A stretch of DNA of 64,000 nucleotides from Komarekiella delphini-convector SJRDD-AB1 (GCF_014831675.1 NZ_VJXY01000022.1:1-64000), one strand, 5' to 3'; counted from the first letter of the stretch, positions 49,016-59,488 are shown. Numbers and translations are program-made. Notes: generated by a model from the letters alone, not told the origin.

Positions 49016-49332
49016 GCTTATCTCACGCCTAAAAGGGGATGGGATAATACGAAATACTGTTGACTGTTGACTGTTGACTGTTGATTATTGACTGTTGACT
49101 GTTGACTGTTGACTGTTAATGGGACTTAGACAAAAATTAGGCCCAAATGTAGCCCAAACTGGCGATATTCGCAGCAAATACGTCACAATTAAACGTCTTG
49201 CTCTAACCTACCTCCGAAGGAGGCATAAAGTTCAGATATCGAATTGTAGGTTTTAATTGCGTCATTCATTCGTATTTATGTGAATCATAAACACATTTGG
49301 TATAAGGCAGCTTTCTATAAAACGTCTGATTA
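49016..49332. repeat. TGTTGAC heptamer array and spacer
   Basis: From 49060 to 49118 the unit GTTGACT repeats about eight times with one variant (TTGATTA). The rest (49120-49332) has no gene; CCTCCGAAGGAGG at 49208-49220 is a short palindrome. Confidence 0.75.
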
Positions 49333-49737
49333 CTAGAGATGCCGAATTTCATCCGGTGTAACTTCCCAATGATTATTTCGTCCGTCCGCATATCGAATTG
49401 GGGCTGAGATCAACTCCTGTAGATCTACGTTGTCTAACGCAGTAAGCTGAATTCCGATATAGTCACCGCCGATCGCCTCAGCATATCCTCGTGCAAATAA
49501 TCGCACTCCGCAATACCGACAAAACAGATGGTGTATATTCTTTCTGCCGAATTGATAGTCGCTGAGTGCGTCTTCTCCTGCAAGCAGCCGAAACGCATCG
49601 GGCTTGATGATTGCGTTCCAGTTTCTTGTTTTGGTGCAGATAGAACAATTGCATTTGTTCGTCCCAGCCCTCAAATCAACGTCAGCCTCGAATCGCACTG
49701 CACTACAGTGGCAACTTCCTGTATATGTTTTCTTCAT
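49333..49737 (-). CDS. GFA-family (glutathione-dependent formaldehyde-activating-like) protein
   Basis: A 134-residue CENP-V/GFA-fold zinc protein. Cysteines of the family are visible: GSCHCSAVRFE, then NKCNCSICTKT, then FCRYCGVRLF. The founding member was proposed to combine formaldehyde and glutathione; most relatives have unknown function. The window also encodes formaldehyde dehydrogenase and S-formylglutathione hydrolase, but not adjacently. The ATG at 49737 is chosen over one two codons upstream. Confidence 0.85.
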   Translation of the reverse strand: MKKTYTGSCHCSAVRFEADVDLRAGTNKCNCSICTKTRNWNAIIKPDAFRLLAGEDALSDYQFGRKNIHHLFCRYCGVRLFARGYAEAIGGDYIGIQLTALDNVDLQELISAPIRYADGRNNHWEVTPDEIRHL

Positions 49738-49835
49738 CTGCAAACATTCAAATTTATCTTGACCCTCACAGTGCTAAGGCTGCAATTGATTAAGTCCCTT
49801 GGTTGGAAGACATCATAACATCATATAAGTCCCGT

Positions 49836-49920
49836 TAACTGTTAACTGTCAACGGTCTAAAAAGGCGTCTTTTATCCTATCCTTAGAAGCAATGAGTTTT
49901 CCCGACGCCTTTTTATAAAT
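49836..49920. repeat. Palindromic interspersed element, copy A
   Basis: AAAAAGGCGTC (49859-49869) pairs with GACGCCTTTTT (49904-49914), with TTATCCTATCC inside. TTAACTGTTAACTGTCAAC precedes it. A close relative lies at 61456-61560. The form (GCGTC...GACGCC with inner ATCC..GGAT words and heptamers outside) recalls IS200/IS605-derived palindromic elements of cyanobacteria. Confidence 0.65.
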
Positions 49921-51412
<1,492 letters not shown>

Positions 51413-51537
51413 TTGGGAATTGGGTAATAGGGATTAGGGATTGGTAAATTTATCAGTCCCTAATGTCAAGTCCCCGATTTGGGATTTGGGTCAAATGGTA
51501 AATACCCTGAAGACTGAATAAAGTAACTTTACTTAAC

Positions 51538-52005
51538 GTGAGTTCGACAAACTAAAAAACAACAGATAAGTGTTTGAGGTACATATCAAGTGAGGGTTTT
51601 GTAGGCAAATAGGTATAGGCAATTGAAGACTGCCATTGTGATTTTGGCGCTGGCATTTGCTATTTCGGCGCTGGCATTTGCTATTTCGGCGCTGGCATTT
51701 GCTGTTTCGGCGCTGGCATTTGCTATTTTGGCGCTGGCATTTGCTATTTTGGCGCTGGCATTTGCTATTTCGGCGATCGCATTTGCTGTTTCGGCGATCG
51801 CATTTGCTGTTTCGGCGCTGGCATTTGCTGTTTCGGCGCTGGCATTTGCTATTTCGGCGATGCTTACGGCTGGCTATGCCTATGCAATTCTAATTAAGAC
51901 AAAGACCTTTAAGAGGTTTTACCACGCAAAACCTGTCCTTGTTTGAGATGGAGAAGGACAAGCTTGAACTAAAGTTCAAGGCAGGTAGAGATTTGTCGAA
52001 CTCAC
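51538..52005. mobile_element. MITE-like element bounded by 14-bp inverted repeats
   Basis: GTGAGTTCGACAAA (51538-51551) and its exact reverse complement TTTGTCGAACTCAC (51992-52005) bound 468 bases. Inside are ten 21-bp tandem repeats and, near the right end, the perfect hairpin CTTGAACTAAAGTTCAAG (51963-51980). The size and ends suggest a non-autonomous transposable element between gap and pyk. The words GTGAGTTCGAC resemble ends of cyanobacterial insertion sequences as I recall them. No transposase is encoded. No target duplication was recognised by eye. Confidence 0.5.
51646..51855 (+). repeat. Ten tandem copies of a 21-bp repeat
   Basis: The unit is GGCGCTGGCATTTGCTATTT plus C. Ten copies run without interruption; units 7 and 8 read GGCGATCGCATTTGC, containing HIP1. 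Variation is limited to A/G at position 17, C/T at 21 and the CTGG/ATCG swap. Because 21 is a multiple of 3, a frame (51623-51946, TTG start) stays open and would encode a hydrophobic ALAFAIS heptad repeat, but it has no ribosome site and another frame is open as well, so translation is doubtful. Confidence 0.9.
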
Positions 52006-52107
52006 ATTTACTTAGTCAATAAGCAATATCAAGCAGATACGCTTTTGGACGTTTTAAGCGATCGCTTGAGGTGTCCCGTAAGTTATTCCTAAAATCTCTA
52101 AATTCCT

Positions 52108-53538
52108 ATGCGTCGAACCAAAATTATTTGTACTGTTGGGCCTGCTACATCTGCACCTGAGCGGCTACAAGCATTAGTAGAAGCTGGCATGAATATGGCA
52201 AGGCTGAACTTTTCTCACGGAGCCTATGAATTCCACGCCCAAACTGCTCAGCACCTCAGACAAATTAGTAATGAGCAACAAAAACCGATCGCCATCATGC
52301 AAGACTTGTGTGGCCCCAAAATTCGTTTGGGAACCTTGCCACCAGAAGGGCTAATTGTGGAAGCTGGCAGTGAAGTTACCTTTGTTTTGCAAGAGAAAGG
52401 CGAGAGTATTGACGAACTCCCTCTACCGTTGCCCACTTTGTTTGCAATGGTGCGACCAGGTGAACAAATTTTGATTAATGATGGTCGTGTCAAATTGATT
52501 GTCACCGATCGCGATGCCGATAGAATTCGAGCACAGGTGAAAATTGGTGGGTTAATTTCCACACGCAAGGGGGTAAACCTACCAGAAACTCGTTTACCCG
52601 TCAGTTCGATCACCGAAAAAGACTTGCTAGATTTGCGTTTTGGGATTCAGTTAGGCGTAGACTGGGTAGCAGTATCCTTTGTGCGATCGCCACAAGACTT
52701 GGAACCCGCCCAGCGGATGATTGAAGCAGCGGGTGCAAATATTCGCGTCATCGCCAAAATCGAAAGAGCAGAGGCAGTAGAGCAACTAGATGCGATCATA
52801 GATGTTGCCGACGGCATTATGATTGCCCGTGGCGATTTGGGGGTAGAAATGCCAATTCACGAAGTACCTCTGATTCAAAAAGATATAATTCACCGTTGCA
52901 ATCGTGCTGGCAAACCGGTGATTACAGCCACGCAAATGCTGGAGTCGATGATTAGCGCTCCAGACCCCACCCGTGCCGAAGCAACGGATGTTGCTAACTC
53001 CATCTTGGATGGTACGGATGCAGTAATGCTCTCTGGTGAAACTGCTGTGGGAGAATATCCCATCGCCGCAGTCCAGACAATGCATAATATTGCCATGCGG
53101 ACAGAACAAGCTTTAGATGAAGGTGGCAAACATTCCTGGTGTCATGAAGCAGGTAGTCTCAGCGTTACCGAATCTGTGGCAGAAGCAGTATGTCGCATCG
53201 CCTACGAAACAGGCTCACGGGCAATTCTTTGTAATACTTCATCAGGAAGTACGGCGAGACTAGTATCCAAATATCGTCCAAGTACACCCATCATCGCCCT
53301 AACCCCTGACGCTACTGCTTACCGTCAGCTAGCACTTTCTTGGGGTGTAGAACCTTTGCTGATCCCACCAGTCCACAATGCAGAAGAAATGTTTACGAAT
53401 GTGGTGAACACCGTTGTAGACATGGGTTTAGCAAATAAGGGCGATAAGGTAGTGATTACCTCTGGCGTCCCAATTGGTAAAGCAGGAACAACTAGCTTAA
53501 TCAAAGTGCATTCCATTGGACAGCCAATTTCGGCATAA
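52108..53538 (+). CDS. pyk: Pyruvate kinase
   Basis: A 476-residue enzyme that converts phosphoenolpyruvate and ADP to pyruvate and ATP. Signature residues are RRTKIICTVGPATS, ARLNFSHGAYEFH, QDLCGPKIRLG, the active-site IRVIAKIERAEAVE segment and GIMIARGDLGVEMP, then TATQMLESMI. The C-terminal allosteric domain is complete. It lacks the extra C-terminal PEP-utiliser domain found in some pyruvate kinases. Same strand as gap and tal; the repeat element lies just upstream. Confidence 0.95.
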   Translation: MRRTKIICTVGPATSAPERLQALVEAGMNMARLNFSHGAYEFHAQTAQHLRQISNEQQKPIAIMQDLCGPKIRLGTLPPEGLIVEAGSEVTFVLQEKGESIDELPLPLPTLFAMVRPGEQILINDGRVKLIVTDRDADRIRAQVKIGGLISTRKGVNLPETRLPVSSITEKDLLDLRFGIQLGVDWVAVSFVRSPQDLEPAQRMIEAAGANIRVIAKIERAEAVEQLDAIIDVADGIMIARGDLGVEMPIHEVPLIQKDIIHRCNRAGKPVITATQMLESMISAPDPTRAEATDVANSILDGTDAVMLSGETAVGEYPIAAVQTMHNIAMRTEQALDEGGKHSWCHEAGSLSVTESVAEAVCRIAYETGSRAILCNTSSGSTARLVSKYRPSTPIIALTPDATAYRQLALSWGVEPLLIPPVHNAEEMFTNVVNTVVDMGLANKGDKVVITSGVPIGKAGTTSLIKVHSIGQPISA

Positions 53539-53686
53539 CGCACCTAAAATAAGGCTGAGGCTTTGAATAGCCAGAAAACTTGGGCAATGTTTAAGAAAAA
53601 TTGCCAGAATCAGAATTGAAGGAACAGCAGAGAGTGTGAAAAAGAGGGAAGTTAGTAAGTCCTAAACAAACATCACGGAGGATTTT

Positions 53687-54691
53687 ATGCCTAAGAGTTT
53701 ACTAGAACAATTGCGGACAATGACTGTTGTGGTCGCAGATACGGGGGATATCCAAGCGATTGAGAAGTTCAAACCCCAAGATGCTACCACCAATCCCTCT
53801 CTGATTACTGCTGCGGCACAAATGCCGGAATATCAGGAAATTGTCGATCAAACTTTACTCCAAGCAAAGAAAGATGCAGGAGCCGGAGCCAGCCAAGCAC
53901 AGGTGGTTTCTCTGGCTTTTGACCGTCTAGCTGTTGCCTTTGGACTAAAGATTTTGCAAATTATCCCCGGTCGGGTATCTACAGAAGTGGATGCACGCTT
54001 GTCTTACGATACAGAAGCTACGATCGCCAAGGCAAGGGATTTAATTGCTCAATATAAAGCAGCTGGAGTTTCCCGCGATCGCGTACTCATTAAAATTGCC
54101 TCCACCTGGGAAGGCATTCGCGCTGCGGAAGTTCTGGAAAAGGAAGGTATCCACTGTAACCTTACCTTATTGTTTGGCTTGCACCAAGCGATCGCCTGCG
54201 CCGAAGCTGGTATCACTCTGATTTCTCCTTTCGTTGGGCGAATTCTCGACTGGTACAAGAAAGATACCGGACGCGATAGCTACCCAGCAGCCGAAGATCC
54301 AGGTGTATTGTCTGTCACCAAAATCTACAACTACTACAAGAAATTCGGTTATAAAACCGAAGTTATGGGAGCTAGCTTCCGCAATGTTGGCGAAATTACC
54401 GAACTCGCAGGTTGTGACTTGCTAACCATTTCTCCATCACTTTTAGCTGAATTACAAGCAACTATTGGAGAACTACCACGCAAACTCGACCCTGCCAAAG
54501 TAGCAAATTTGTCAATTGAGAAAATATCCATCGACAAAGCTACTTTTGATAAGATGCACACCGCTGATCGCATGGCATCTGACAAACTAGATGAGGGTAT
54601 TAAAGGATTTACCAAGGCGCTGGAAGACTTAGAAAAACTTCTTGCAGAAAGATTGTCTCGCCTTGAAGAAGAGGTAGTAGTCAGCCATTAA
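53687..54691 (+). CDS. tal: Transaldolase
   Basis: A 334-residue TalB-type enzyme of the pentose phosphate pathway that moves a dihydroxyacetone unit between sugar phosphates. The Schiff-base lysine is in [17 protein letters not shown], and [41 protein letters not shown] and [11 protein letters not shown] are typical. A clear CGGAGG ribosome site precedes the ATG. The spacing of about 150 bases from pyk allows a common transcript, but it may have its own promoter. Confidence 0.96.
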   Translation: MPKSLLEQLRTMTVVVADTGDIQAIEKFKPQDATTNPSLITAAAQMPEYQEIVDQTLLQAKKDAGAGASQAQVVSLAFDRLAVAFGLKILQIIPGRVSTEVDARLSYDTEATIAKARDLIAQYKAAGVSRDRVLIKIASTWEGIRAAEVLEKEGIHCNLTLLFGLHQAIACAEAGITLISPFVGRILDWYKKDTGRDSYPAAEDPGVLSVTKIYNYYKKFGYKTEVMGASFRNVGEITELAGCDLLTISPSLLAELQATIGELPRKLDPAKVANLSIEKISIDKATFDKMHTADRMASDKLDEGIKGFTKALEDLEKLLAERLSRLEEEVVVSH

Positions 54692-54699
54692 GACTGGAT

Positions 54700-54835
54700 G
54701 GCGATCGCTGTTAGTGGTGAGCCAGTGTGGTCTTGGGGGTTTCCTCCATGAACATCTGGCGTTCGCCCTTCCTTGGCGTGCCGGAGGCATCACCCGGAGG
54801 GTTAGTGGAACGGCTACTAACTACTAGCTATTTTT
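54700..54835. repeat. GC-rich dispersed repeat after tal
   Basis: It contains GGCGTTCGCCCTTCCTTGGCG, CGGAGGCATCACCCGGAGGG and a HIP1 site. It belongs to the same loose class as the blocks at 9.1, 14.1 and 61.1 kb. No gene. Confidence 0.6.
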
Positions 54836-54852
54836 GCTTACCTCAGATGTCA

Positions 54853-55230
54853 TCAATTTAGTCGTATGTAAATTGGTCGTCTATACTGCGATCGCCTGTA
54901 CAGCGATCGCCTATACTGTGGGCGTCTATACTGTGGGCGTCTATACTGCGATCGTCTATACTGCGATCGTCTGTACCGTGAACGTCTATAGACTGGTCGT
55001 CTATAAACTCGGCGTCTATATCGTGAGCCTCTATAGCCTCGTCGTCCATTACGCCTTTGAGCAATTAAAACTTCTTCAGTGTTACCTCCAACTAAGTTAG
55101 TTTCTGCCACATTACTTTGTTCATTGAGATCATTACTTAGAGAAGTATCTTTCGCTTCAGCAAATGAAGCTGGATACACGAAAGCAAATAGCAAGATCAC
55201 AATTGAGGACAGCTTCCTGAAACCTTTCAT
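54853..55230 (-). CDS. Secreted Arg/Tyr-rich pentapeptide-repeat protein
   Basis: A 125-residue protein. Residues 1-25 are a signal peptide (MKGFRKLSSIVILLFAFVYP, then ASFAEA, probable cleavage after AEA). A short acidic/polar stretch follows, then from about residue 60 a highly basic region of eleven five-residue units YRR(P/S)x, encoded by 15-bp repeats, several containing GCGATCGC or CGATCG. The mature C-terminal half is strongly positive. It is a paralogue of the gene at 55808-56170 on the same strand. The function is unknown; binding to polyanions such as polysaccharide or the cell wall is inference. The ATG at 55230 aligns with its paralogue. Confidence 0.7.
   Translation of the reverse strand: MKGFRKLSSIVILLFAFVYPASFAEAKDTSLSNDLNEQSNVAETNLVGGNTEEVLIAQRRNGRRGYRGSRYRRRVYRRPVYRRSRYRRSQYRRSQYRRPQYRRPQYRRSLYRRSQYRRPIYIRLN
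54875..55050. repeat. 15-bp tandem repeats coding for YRRxx units
   Basis: On the plus strand the unit reads CTATACTGCGATCGC or CTATACTGTGGGCGT, 15 bases long, about eleven copies. The repeat is in phase with the minus-strand gene and so expands the protein five residues at a time. Confidence 0.85.
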
Positions 55231-55807
55231 GTTTTTGCTTCTACTACATTTAGGTAATACGTTTATTAAACACCTTTAAATCAAAGAATTACAGAACAGA
55301 CACTTTTTTTTTACATTAATTGAGGTGTTATGAACCATCAAAATCTCTGTGTAATTATCAGTTTTTAGCAATAATATTTTGTATTAAAAATTGCATATTT
55401 TTGCGTTGTGAAACTAAGCATTTTTCACATATTGTTTATTGCTAGTGCATTTGCCTCAATATTATAGTTTGTATTTTTTGATCAGTAGCACAGTGACTTG
55501 ATTAACAAAAAAAATTAAAAATTCTTATATCAATTGACACATAAAAGGTAAATGCTGATAAAACGAGCTAGAGTAAATTTCAGACAATTGACAACTGCCA
55601 TAAAGCATAGTTTTAACAGTAAACAGTAAACGGTAAACAGTAAACATAATTGGGTTTAAGGGTAAGCATTAAGGGGGGCGCTCACTTGCAACTGAAAACT
55701 AATAACCCAAAGCCGATTAGTGGCAGGCGCGAGCTGGCGGGTTTAAATCCCCCAACTATTTACTGCTTACTATTTACTGCTTACTGCTTACTGTTTACTG
55801 TTTACTG
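55231..55807. repeat. Spacer with inverted heptamer-bounded element
   Basis: 55231-55600 is AT-rich with no gene. At 55613-55646 AACAGTAAACAGTAAACGG-type heptamers face TTACTGCTTACTGTTTACTG heptamers at 55758-55808, bounding about 110 bases that contain TTGGGTTTAAGGG and GCGGGTTTAAATCCCCC. The arms could pair into a long stem. It resembles the element at 44235-44362 and is probably a non-coding interspersed palindromic element. Confidence 0.65.
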
Positions 55808-56170
55808 TTAAAACCGCTGCCAATCATAGATTAATCTTCCATGACGATCGCGCACAAGTTCCCATTGTCCACGACGGTAGTATTGTCCAGAATAACGTCC
55901 AGAACGATAGCGTCTTCGATAATAATGTCGTCGATTCCGCCGCCTCCCATAATAATGTCGTCGAGTCCCCCGTCTATTGTAATGTCGTCGATTCCGTCGT
56001 TGAGTTAGTAAAAGCTCGCCACTTGTACCCTCAACTAAATTTGTTTCTGACTCATGATGCTCATTAGGAACATTATTCAGATTACTATCCTTAGCTTGAG
56101 CCAAAGCAGGCGGATAGATAAAGGCTAATAGTAGCAACACGATTGAGGATAGCTTCTTGAAACCTTTCAC
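55808..56170 (-). CDS. Secreted Arg/Tyr-rich protein, paralogue
   Basis: A 120-residue protein beginning with a GTG (upstream bases match those of its ATG-started paralogue at 55230). Signal peptide MKGFKKLSSIVLLLLAFIYP, then PALAQA, cleavage likely after AQA. The first 60 residues align with the paralogue; the basic region here is less regular (RRNRRHYNRRGTRRHYYGRR and on) and ends in a non-repeat domain-like tail GQWELVRDRHGRLIYDWQRF. This tail may be the functional end lost or overwritten by repeats in the paralogue. The function is unknown. Confidence 0.7.
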   Translation of the reverse strand: MKGFKKLSSIVLLLLAFIYPPALAQAKDSNLNNVPNEHHESETNLVEGTSGELLLTQRRNRRHYNRRGTRRHYYGRRRNRRHYYRRRYRSGRYSGQYYRRGQWELVRDRHGRLIYDWQRF

Positions 56171-56268
56171 GTTTTTGCTTTTCCTAGACTATTGGTAATA
56201 AGTTTATTAATTACTTGAAATCAGTGATTATGTAGTTCACAGTTCACAAACGTAAGTGATGTAAAAGT

Positions 56269-57486
56269 ATGAAAGTACTCATATTGAATGCCGGATCAAG
56301 CAGTCAAAAAAGCTGTCTGTATGAAATCACAGATGAAGCTCTCCCTAACCAAGCACTCCAGCCTCTTTGGCAAGGAAAAGTCAACTGGACTCAAGACCGG
56401 GGTGTGGCAGAAATTGAAGTGAAAACAGCGACGGGTGAAACGCTGCAAGAATCAATCTATGGCGATTCCCGACAGGCACACGTTGCTTATATGCTCTATA
56501 CCCTCAGTCGCGGCGCTACCAAAGTGATTGGTCAGTTGTCAGAAATCGATGTAGTGGGGCATCGCGTAGTACATGGCGGACAAGATTACCGACATAGTGT
56601 GGTAATTACAGAGGATGTCAAAAAAGCGATCGCTCGTCTTTCTAATCTAGCACCAGCACATAATCCAGCTGCTTTAGAAGGCATAGAAGCAATAGAGAAA
56701 AGCTTGGGAGATGTTACCCAAGTTGCAGTATTTGATACCGGATTTCATGCAACTTTACCGGAGGCAGCAGCAATCTATCCCGGCCCTTATGAGTGGATAG
56801 AGCAAGGTATCCGTCGCTACGGGTTTCATGGTATTAGCCACCAATACTGTTCTCAACGTGCTGCCCATATCCTCGGTCGAGATTTAGCATCCCTGCGGAT
56901 AATTACTTGCCATCTGGGCAACGGCTGTTCTTTGGCAGCGATTAAAAACGGTCGCAGTATTGATACTACTATGGGCTTCACACCCCTGGATGGATTGATG
57001 ATGGGTAGTCGTTCTGGTTCTCTTGATCCGGGGATTTTAATTTATCTATTGCGGCAATCCAATTACTCAGCCGAAAGACTAGACTATGTGCTAAATAAAG
57101 CTTCAGGACTGCGAGGAATTTCGGGAGTATCCAGTGATTTACCCCAAGTAATTGAAGCGATCGCTCAAGGTAACTACCGCGCTCAACTCGCTTGGGATAT
57201 CTACGTACATCGGTTGCGAGCTGGGATCGGTGCAATGCTTGCCAGTCTTGGGGGATTAGATGCGTTGGTGTTCACCGCTGGTGTGGGCGAACACTCTGCG
57301 GGAATTCGCCAAGCCGCCTGTGAAGCTTTTGGATTTTTGGGACTGAAACTTGACCCGGAGAAAAATCAGCAGCAGCCTGTTGATCAGGATATTGCTACCT
57401 CTGACTCAGCAGTACGGGTATTAGTGATTCATACTCAAGAAGATTGGGCGATCGCTCAACAATGCTGGCAACTATTGAAAAAGTAA
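56269..57486 (+). CDS. ackA: Acetate kinase
   Basis: A 405-residue enzyme that makes ATP and acetate from acetyl phosphate. N-terminal NAGSSSQKSCLYE, then GHRVVHGGQDYRHS, FDTGFHATLPE, HLGNGCSLAAI and TAGVGEHSAGIR are diagnostic. The length is normal. With phosphoketolase (39.7 kb) it forms a two-step route from pentose or hexose phosphate to acetate. It is divergent from the secreted Arg/Tyr-rich genes (98-base gap, shared promoter region) and convergent with the unknown three-gene unit. Confidence 0.96.
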   Translation: MKVLILNAGSSSQKSCLYEITDEALPNQALQPLWQGKVNWTQDRGVAEIEVKTATGETLQESIYGDSRQAHVAYMLYTLSRGATKVIGQLSEIDVVGHRVVHGGQDYRHSVVITEDVKKAIARLSNLAPAHNPAALEGIEAIEKSLGDVTQVAVFDTGFHATLPEAAAIYPGPYEWIEQGIRRYGFHGISHQYCSQRAAHILGRDLASLRIITCHLGNGCSLAAIKNGRSIDTTMGFTPLDGLMMGSRSGSLDPGILIYLLRQSNYSAERLDYVLNKASGLRGISGVSSDLPQVIEAIAQGNYRAQLAWDIYVHRLRAGIGAMLASLGGLDALVFTAGVGEHSAGIRQAACEAFGFLGLKLDPEKNQQQPVDQDIATSDSAVRVLVIHTQEDWAIAQQCWQLLKK

Positions 57487-57540
57487 AAATTAGATTCAAC
57501 ACCAGCTTACAACTATTAGCTGTCACAATCGATAACCTCT

Positions 57541-57569
57541 GTAGAGACGTTGCAATGCAACGTCTCTAT
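57541..57569. repeat. GAGACGTTGCA palindrome
   Basis: Arms GTAGAGACGTTGCA and TGCAACGTCTCTA, perfect, in the 85-base gap between convergent ackA and the unknown operon. It could act as a bidirectional transcription stop. Confidence 0.85.
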
Positions 57570-57571
57570 AC

Positions 57572-58513
57572 TTACGAAGACAGTACCCAACGCATAATAC
57601 GTTTTCCAACTTGTAACAGTATAAAGCTAAAAACCCTTTTCAATAACGGCCCAATCAGTGACAAAAAAAGCAACAATAAGAAATCAATATAATTAAGAAA
57701 AATACTAGGGGTGAGACAAGTTACTCCCCATACCAACCAATTTATATATTCAGAGTTAATAGAAGTCCGTTTCTGAAGTTGATTAACAAGCAAGTAACGG
57801 ATAGTAGCAAATACTATAAATATTCCTAGCCATACGAATATTGATAAGAAAACTCCAACTGACTTTACTAAATATAATTTCCAAGCTAAAAAGCCAGCAG
57901 GAAACAGCGAAATTAACTCCCAAGCTAGCAGGTTTAAATTAGTTCTAAGGTAACTTAATAATTGATCAGTTAGCCAATAATGTGCAGAAACAATTATCGA
58001 GCAGTTTGAATTTTGGAGAAAATCCTTCCGAATTTTGTGAAATATATCACCATTAAGAATAATCGTGCTTTGCAAAACAATGTCTTGGTCTTTATAATCG
58101 ACTGAAGCTGATGTATCCTGTTTATAGTAAGAGTTAAAGGTGAGTCCACACTGTAAGGTTGTTTTATCTTGTAATGATTTTCTCAGAAATAATCTGAGAA
58201 TATTTACTATAAAAACAACATCAAAATTTCTAATCTGTTTTATGACAATTTCTGATTCTTCACCTTGCATATCAAGATGAGTGCTGAAGCTAGCGCAGTA
58301 CCAAAGAGGAACTAGCAACTTTGGCGGAATATATAGAGAATAACCAGTTTTTTGTGCTAGCTGAATCTGTTTTATAACAGTCTCATTTAAGTAAAAACTA
58401 TACTGTGATTGTTCAATTTTTAGCTCAAAAGAAGTACCTTGAGCGATTTCTAAAAAAGAAGAAACTATCACATCAGCTTGATTATCTAGATGTGTGCTGT
58501 TGGCGTATATCAT
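57572..58513 (-). CDS. Unknown protein with C-terminal membrane domain (third gene of cassette)
   Basis: A 313-residue protein not recognised. Residues about 1-195 are soluble, with mixed strand/helix character. From about 196 there are probably three or four membrane helices: LNLLAWELISLFPAGFLAWK, VGVFLSIFVWLGIFIVFATI, and a hydrophobic pair near 262-295 (FLNYIDFLLLLFLSLIGPLL). Its ATG overlaps the stop of the preceding gene in an ATGA, indicating translational coupling. It is likely the membrane partner of the two soluble proteins encoded upstream. Confidence 0.75.
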   Translation of the reverse strand: MIYANSTHLDNQADVIVSSFLEIAQGTSFELKIEQSQYSFYLNETVIKQIQLAQKTGYSLYIPPKLLVPLWYCASFSTHLDMQGEESEIVIKQIRNFDVVFIVNILRLFLRKSLQDKTTLQCGLTFNSYYKQDTSASVDYKDQDIVLQSTIILNGDIFHKIRKDFLQNSNCSIIVSAHYWLTDQLLSYLRTNLNLLAWELISLFPAGFLAWKLYLVKSVGVFLSIFVWLGIFIVFATIRYLLVNQLQKRTSINSEYINWLVWGVTCLTPSIFLNYIDFLLLLFLSLIGPLLKRVFSFILLQVGKRIMRWVLSS

Positions 58514-59355
58514 CGAGCTATATTAGCAATACCCTTTACCAAACTAATCAGAAAATCCAATGTTCCACGCCACTGTTTCTCTCCAGCAATTACTCCTTCT
58601 TTATGTATTTGAATAATTAAATCTTTTGTTTCTTCATCCTCCTCAAATAGTTGCTTGTGGTAACGGCTGATAATATCCCCGTCTAACTGCATGACTGTTT
58701 GAGCATAAATAATATCAATTTTGGTACTTTCAACATCACCACTATCAAGTGCTGCTTTCAGTTCAGCAATTTTCCGAAGGCTGCGGAGAAATTCGTCATT
58801 ATTAAAAAGTTTGCGAATTTCTGCACAATTTTTGACCCAATTTTCTTGATGGTTTTTCTTTGTTTCATCTGAAACTTGAGAACTTTTATCTCTTTTATCT
58901 AAAACAGGAGATGGAGCCGGCAGTATAGGCTCAGCTAGCTCCACATACTTCTCATCAGTTTCAACTATCTTCCCTTGATTCGCCTTCAAATATTCAAGGC
59001 GCTCTTGATATCTTCTTATTCTGTCATCCTGGGGATTATAAAACTCTGAATCCTGATCGAGATAGCTATCGAGGAGAATGTAAAAATATTCTCTTTCAAG
59101 TTGTTCAAAGAGACTTTTATAACGCCCATGTAAGTTGTCTGGAATCTTTTTTATGTCAAAATAATCTTTATCATTTATGGAGTAAATTTCTTGATATGTC
59201 TTCCAAGCATTAAACTTTGCTCCAGTAATTTGATCCACAACCATTGTATTCACTTCTAAAGCTGTGATGTCATCAAGTAGTGTCCGTACGGACTTTACTA
59301 GGTTGTCTAACAATTCTTGAGCTTGAACCTGAGCTTTATTAACCTTATTAACCAT
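58510..59355 (-). CDS. Unknown soluble helical protein (second gene of cassette)
   Basis: A 281-residue protein, charged and mostly helical. The N-terminal part has LLDDITALEVNTMVVDQITG; a Pro-rich linker (AEPILPAPSPVLD) lies at about 143-155; the C-terminal domain contains IIYAQTVMQLDGDIISRYHK, then EGVIAGEKQWRGTLDFLISL. I remember C-terminal motifs like QLDGDII.RYH in other uncharacterised cyanobacterial proteins but know no function. The motif D-(IV)-x-x-L-(ED)-(IV)-x-T near the start is also found in the first gene. It overlaps the third gene by four bases. Confidence 0.75.
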   Translation of the reverse strand: MVNKVNKAQVQAQELLDNLVKSVRTLLDDITALEVNTMVVDQITGAKFNAWKTYQEIYSINDKDYFDIKKIPDNLHGRYKSLFEQLEREYFYILLDSYLDQDSEFYNPQDDRIRRYQERLEYLKANQGKIVETDEKYVELAEPILPAPSPVLDKRDKSSQVSDETKKNHQENWVKNCAEIRKLFNNDEFLRSLRKIAELKAALDSGDVESTKIDIIYAQTVMQLDGDIISRYHKQLFEEDEETKDLIIQIHKEGVIAGEKQWRGTLDFLISLVKGIANIAR

Positions 59356-59488
59356 AGTGGTACGCTCTTAACTTCTGACTAATCTGGTTGTAGTATTGTG
59401 TTTGATTAGAGCCATGAACAAAATTACCTATAGCTAAATTGTTGTTGCTGTAGGCGGTTTAGTTGGAATCTAATTAACTAAAGAAGAC

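Noticed and set aside
49060-49120. CRISPR-like array of TGTTGAC repeats
   Set aside because: Units are 7 bases with no spacers; it is a heptamer microsatellite.
51623-51946. Open frame of about 107 codons encoding (ALAFAIS)n
   Set aside because: It is an effect of a 21-bp repeat that keeps several frames open; TTG start, no ribosome site. Listed as repeat only.
54858-55064. Acidic repeat frame (SIDDRSIDAH...) overlapping the Arg/Tyr-rich gene
   Set aside because: It is the shifted reading of the 15-bp repeat; no signal peptide and no start signal.
55730-55760. Possible tRNA T-arm in GCGGGTTTAAATCCCCC
   Set aside because: The T-loop consensus is not met and no cloverleaf or CCA-end could be assembled around it.
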